Below, one piece after another: positions 61,898 through 64,000 of a stretch of 64,000 nt of DNA. A program made the translations under genes and the position numbers. Under the pieces are notes generated by a model. The model was given only the letters and a program-made list of their open reading frames with translations. It did not search any database and was not told where the DNA came from. Positions within the stretch are counted from its first letter, which is position 1. Every line of letters begins with the position of its first letter. Source of the DNA: Beijerinckiaceae bacterium (GTDB lineage Bacteria; Pseudomonadota; Alphaproteobacteria; Rhizobiales; Beijerinckiaceae); NCBI GenBank assembly GCA_947478455.1, contig CANJWR010000003.1, positions 1-64,000 of the forward strand, given 5' to 3'.

Positions 61898-63757
61898 ATG
61901 GCCCTCTCGCCCGCCGACACCCCCATGGCTTCCGCCTTTTCACCTGCCACCGAAGCCCAATGGCGCAGCCTCGTCGACAAGGTGCTGAAGGGCGGCCCGT
62001 TCGAGCGGCTTATCGGCAAAACCTATGACGGTATTGCGGTTGCGCCGCTTTATCCGCGCGCCGACGCCGCCCCGCGCGCCATCCGGGCCGAGGCTGGTCC
62101 ATGGCGCGTTCTGACCCGGATCGATCATCCGGACGTAAAATCCGCCCATGCGGCGGCGTTGACCGATCTCGAAAACGGAGCGACAGGCCTGCAACTGGTT
62201 TTTGCAGGTTCCTGCGGCGCAAACGGTTTCGGCCTTGCTGATGTTTCCGGCGATGCCATTTCGGCCCTGCTCGACGGGGTCTTTCTTGACGCCGGCGTGC
62301 GGCTCGAACTCGACCTGAGCCCGCAGACGAAGGATGCGGCGCTGGCGCTTGCGGCGCTAGTGGAAGCCCGCAAGATTAATCCCGCCCTGACGGATATCGG
62401 CTTCGGCTTCGACCCAATGGGCGTGATGGCGCTGGCGGGCGGCACGCCGGTTGAATGGACGCATCTCGCGCCGATGACGGCCGGTATGGCGAAGCATCTC
62501 GTGTCGCGCGGCTTCGGACGGCATATTTTTGCAGCGGACGGACGCGTGATTCATTCAGCGGGCGGCACAGAGGCGCAGGAGCTATGCTTCGCGATCTCGT
62601 CGGCGCTGGCCTATCTGCGGGCGCTCGACTCGGCGGGCGTGGAGCTTGAAGCTGCGCGCCGGATGATCTCGTTCCGGCTGGCGGCGGACGCAGACGAGTT
62701 TCTCACCCTCGCCAAGTTCCGCGCGCTGCGTCGCCTCTGGGCGCGCGTCGAGGAAAGCTGCGGTTTGACGCCGGAACCCTTGCATCTGCATGCCGAGACC
62801 GCGTGGCGCATGACCAGCCAGCGCGATCCGTGGGTGAATATTCTGCGCGCCACTGTGGCGACGTTCTCGGCGGGTCTTGGTGGGGCGGACTCGATTTCGG
62901 TGACGCCATTCACGCAGGCACTCGGCCTGCCGGACGATTTCGCGCGGCGCATCGCGCGCAACACTCAACTGGTCCTGATCGAGGAATCGAATCTTGGTCG
63001 TGTGGCCGATCCGGCTGCGGGCGCTGGCGGATTTGAGGCGTTGACCAACGAGCTTTGTGAAAAAGCCTGGTCGTTGTTCGGCGAAATCGAAAAGTCAGGC
63101 GGGCTTTATTCGTCGCTGGTGAGCGGCGCTTTCCAGTCGAAAGTTGCAGCAGCGCGCGCAGTGCGGGCGAAAAATATTGCGCGCCGTCGCGACGCCCTGA
63201 CGGGCGCGAGCGAGTTTCCCAACATCCACGAAGCGCCTGTCGACGTGCTGGCACCGATCCCGACGGTAACAGTCCAGCCGGCCATGCCGATTTCATTTTC
63301 GGCCCTCACGCCGCAACGCGATGCGACGCCCTTCGAGGCCTTGCGCGACCGCGCCGATGCGCTGGCGAAGAACGACGCACGGCCACGCATCTTCCTCGCC
63401 AATCTCGGGCCGATCTCGGCCTTCACGGCGCGCGCCATGTTCGCGAAAAACTTCTTCGAGGCTGGCGGAATCGAGGCGCTTTCGAACGACGGATTTGAAA
63501 GCGCCGCCGATCTGGCGTCGGCCTTCAAGACATCTGGCGCTGCGATGGCGTGCCTCTGTTCGTCGGACGGGCTTTATGCGGAGCGCGCCGCCGCCGCGGC
63601 ACAAGCGCTAAAGGATGCGGGCGCAACACGCATCTATCTGGCGGGTCGTCCTGGCGAACTTGAAGGCCCGCTCAAAGAAGCGGGCGTTGCGGAGTTCGTG
63701 TTTGCCGGTTCGGACCTGCCGGCTGTGCTGGAAAATGCATTTACCGCTGCGCGGTAA
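61898..63757 (+). CDS. mutA: Methylmalonyl-CoA mutase small (beta) subunit
   Basis: This 619-aa protein is the non-catalytic partner of the B12-dependent mutase that interconverts methylmalonyl-CoA and succinyl-CoA. The N-terminal TIM barrel has FERLIGKTYDGIAVAPLYPR and PWRVLTRIDHPDVKSAHAAA. The substrate-binding region has TAWRMTSQRDPWVNILRATV, TFSAGLGGADSISVTPFTQA and LPDDFARRIARNTQLVLIEE. The degenerate cobalamin-domain C-terminus lacks the DxHxxG motif, as expected for the small subunit. The large subunit does not follow on the plus strand; a DUF817 gene is there instead. Confidence 0.95.
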   Translation: MALSPADTPMASAFSPATEAQWRSLVDKVLKGGPFERLIGKTYDGIAVAPLYPRADAAPRAIRAEAGPWRVLTRIDHPDVKSAHAAALTDLENGATGLQLVFAGSCGANGFGLADVSGDAISALLDGVFLDAGVRLELDLSPQTKDAALALAALVEARKINPALTDIGFGFDPMGVMALAGGTPVEWTHLAPMTAGMAKHLVSRGFGRHIFAADGRVIHSAGGTEAQELCFAISSALAYLRALDSAGVELEAARRMISFRLAADADEFLTLAKFRALRRLWARVEESCGLTPEPLHLHAETAWRMTSQRDPWVNILRATVATFSAGLGGADSISVTPFTQALGLPDDFARRIARNTQLVLIEESNLGRVADPAAGAGGFEALTNELCEKAWSLFGEIEKSGGLYSSLVSGAFQSKVAAARAVRAKNIARRRDALTGASEFPNIHEAPVDVLAPIPTVTVQPAMPISFSALTPQRDATPFEALRDRADALAKNDARPRIFLANLGPISAFTARAMFAKNFFEAGGIEALSNDGFESAADLASAFKTSGAAMACLCSSDGLYAERAAAAAQALKDAGATRIYLAGRPGELEGPLKEAGVAEFVFAGSDLPAVLENAFTAAR

Positions 63758-63798
63758 GGCGACAGGTCGTTCCGCCCATTTGCGACGAAAGACGAAAC

Positions 63799-64000
63799 TC
63801 ATTTGTCGGCGATCTCCCGCGCCATCGTCTGCGGTCTGTTAACCAGCGCCACCATTGCGTAGCTGATGATCAGCAACAAGAACCATGACGAGAATTTGTT
63901 GAAGCCGACCGGCGACCACTGACTTCCCTGATGGGGATAGAGCCACGCATTGGTGTAGGTGCCGACATTTTCGGCGATCCAGACGAAGAAAGCCGTTAGG
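63799..64000 (-). CDS. DUF817 membrane protein, N-terminus cut by window edge
   Basis: Only the last 66 codons are in the window, reading from the right edge to a TGA at 63799. The visible text (AFFVWIAENVGTYTNAWLYP, then FSSWFLLLIISYAMVALVNR) matches the C-terminal membrane helices of DUF817. The function of the family is unknown. The gene runs towards mutA and ends 41 bp from it. Confidence 0.85.
   Translation of the reverse strand, partial: LTAFFVWIAENVGTYTNAWLYPHQGSQWSPVGFNKFSSWFLLLIISYAMVALVNRPQTMAREIADK

Overview
The window reads as a chromosomal segment of a Hyphomicrobiales (Rhizobiales) alphaproteobacterium. The evidence is the gene order glnE / two-component pair / degP / cycLKJH / FeuPQ-like pair, a MucR-type regulator, DUF1214/DUF1254, DUF1491, DUF2336, DUF6456 and DUF817 genes, and an RcGTA-type gene transfer agent (GTA) cluster. 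Genus cannot be fixed from the sequence alone. No rRNA, tRNA, insertion sequence or CRISPR array was seen.

Region 1 (1-13.1 kb, all minus strand) is an envelope and cytochrome c block. From right to left it holds a FeuN-like exported peptide gene, a FeuP/FeuQ-like two-component pair, ccmI-ccmE-ccmF-ccmH for cytochrome c maturation, a DegP-type periplasmic protease with a strong terminator, a second OmpR-type pair, and glnE, which runs off the left edge.

Region 2 (13.2-28.8 kb, minus strand) is a near-complete GTA structural cluster: small and large terminase, portal, prohead protease, capsid, connectors, tail tube, tail chaperones, short tape measure, distal tail proteins, NlpC/P60 peptidase and the giant tail-tip protein g15. 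No integrase, replication or repressor genes are present, which argues for a domesticated GTA rather than a prophage. Three features stand out. g15 is broken by an in-frame TAA. A secreted trypsin-like protease gene sits on the opposite strand between the capsid and connector genes. A DUF465 gene sits on the opposite strand between the tape measure and distal tail genes. A 58-codon ORF (25360-25536) is translationally coupled inside the cluster.

Region 3 (28.8-43.4 kb) carries a CRP/FNR regulator, a sugar-isomerase-like TIM barrel, a YcgN protein followed by a structured candidate small RNA, a class A penicillin-binding protein, DUF1214/DUF1254, DUF2336, DUF1491, a peptidoglycan-binding membrane protein beside a DivJ/PleC-like histidine kinase, sufE, a DUF6456 / DnaA-domain-IV pair and mucR.

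Region 4 (43.4-64 kb) holds oligopeptidase B, an isochorismatase-fold hydrolase, a PuuD-like membrane protein, sodB with unusual leader hairpins, a chemotaxis receptor, an HpnK/ChbG deacetylase, a polyprenyl-type glycosyltransferase with murJ, panC-panB, an exported isochorismatase-fold protein lacking the catalytic Cys, a CsoR/InrS-like sensor with a NicO-type Ni/Co exporter, an M20 peptidase, a HerA-like ATPase, and the small subunit of methylmalonyl-CoA mutase. A DUF817 membrane protein is cut by the right edge.
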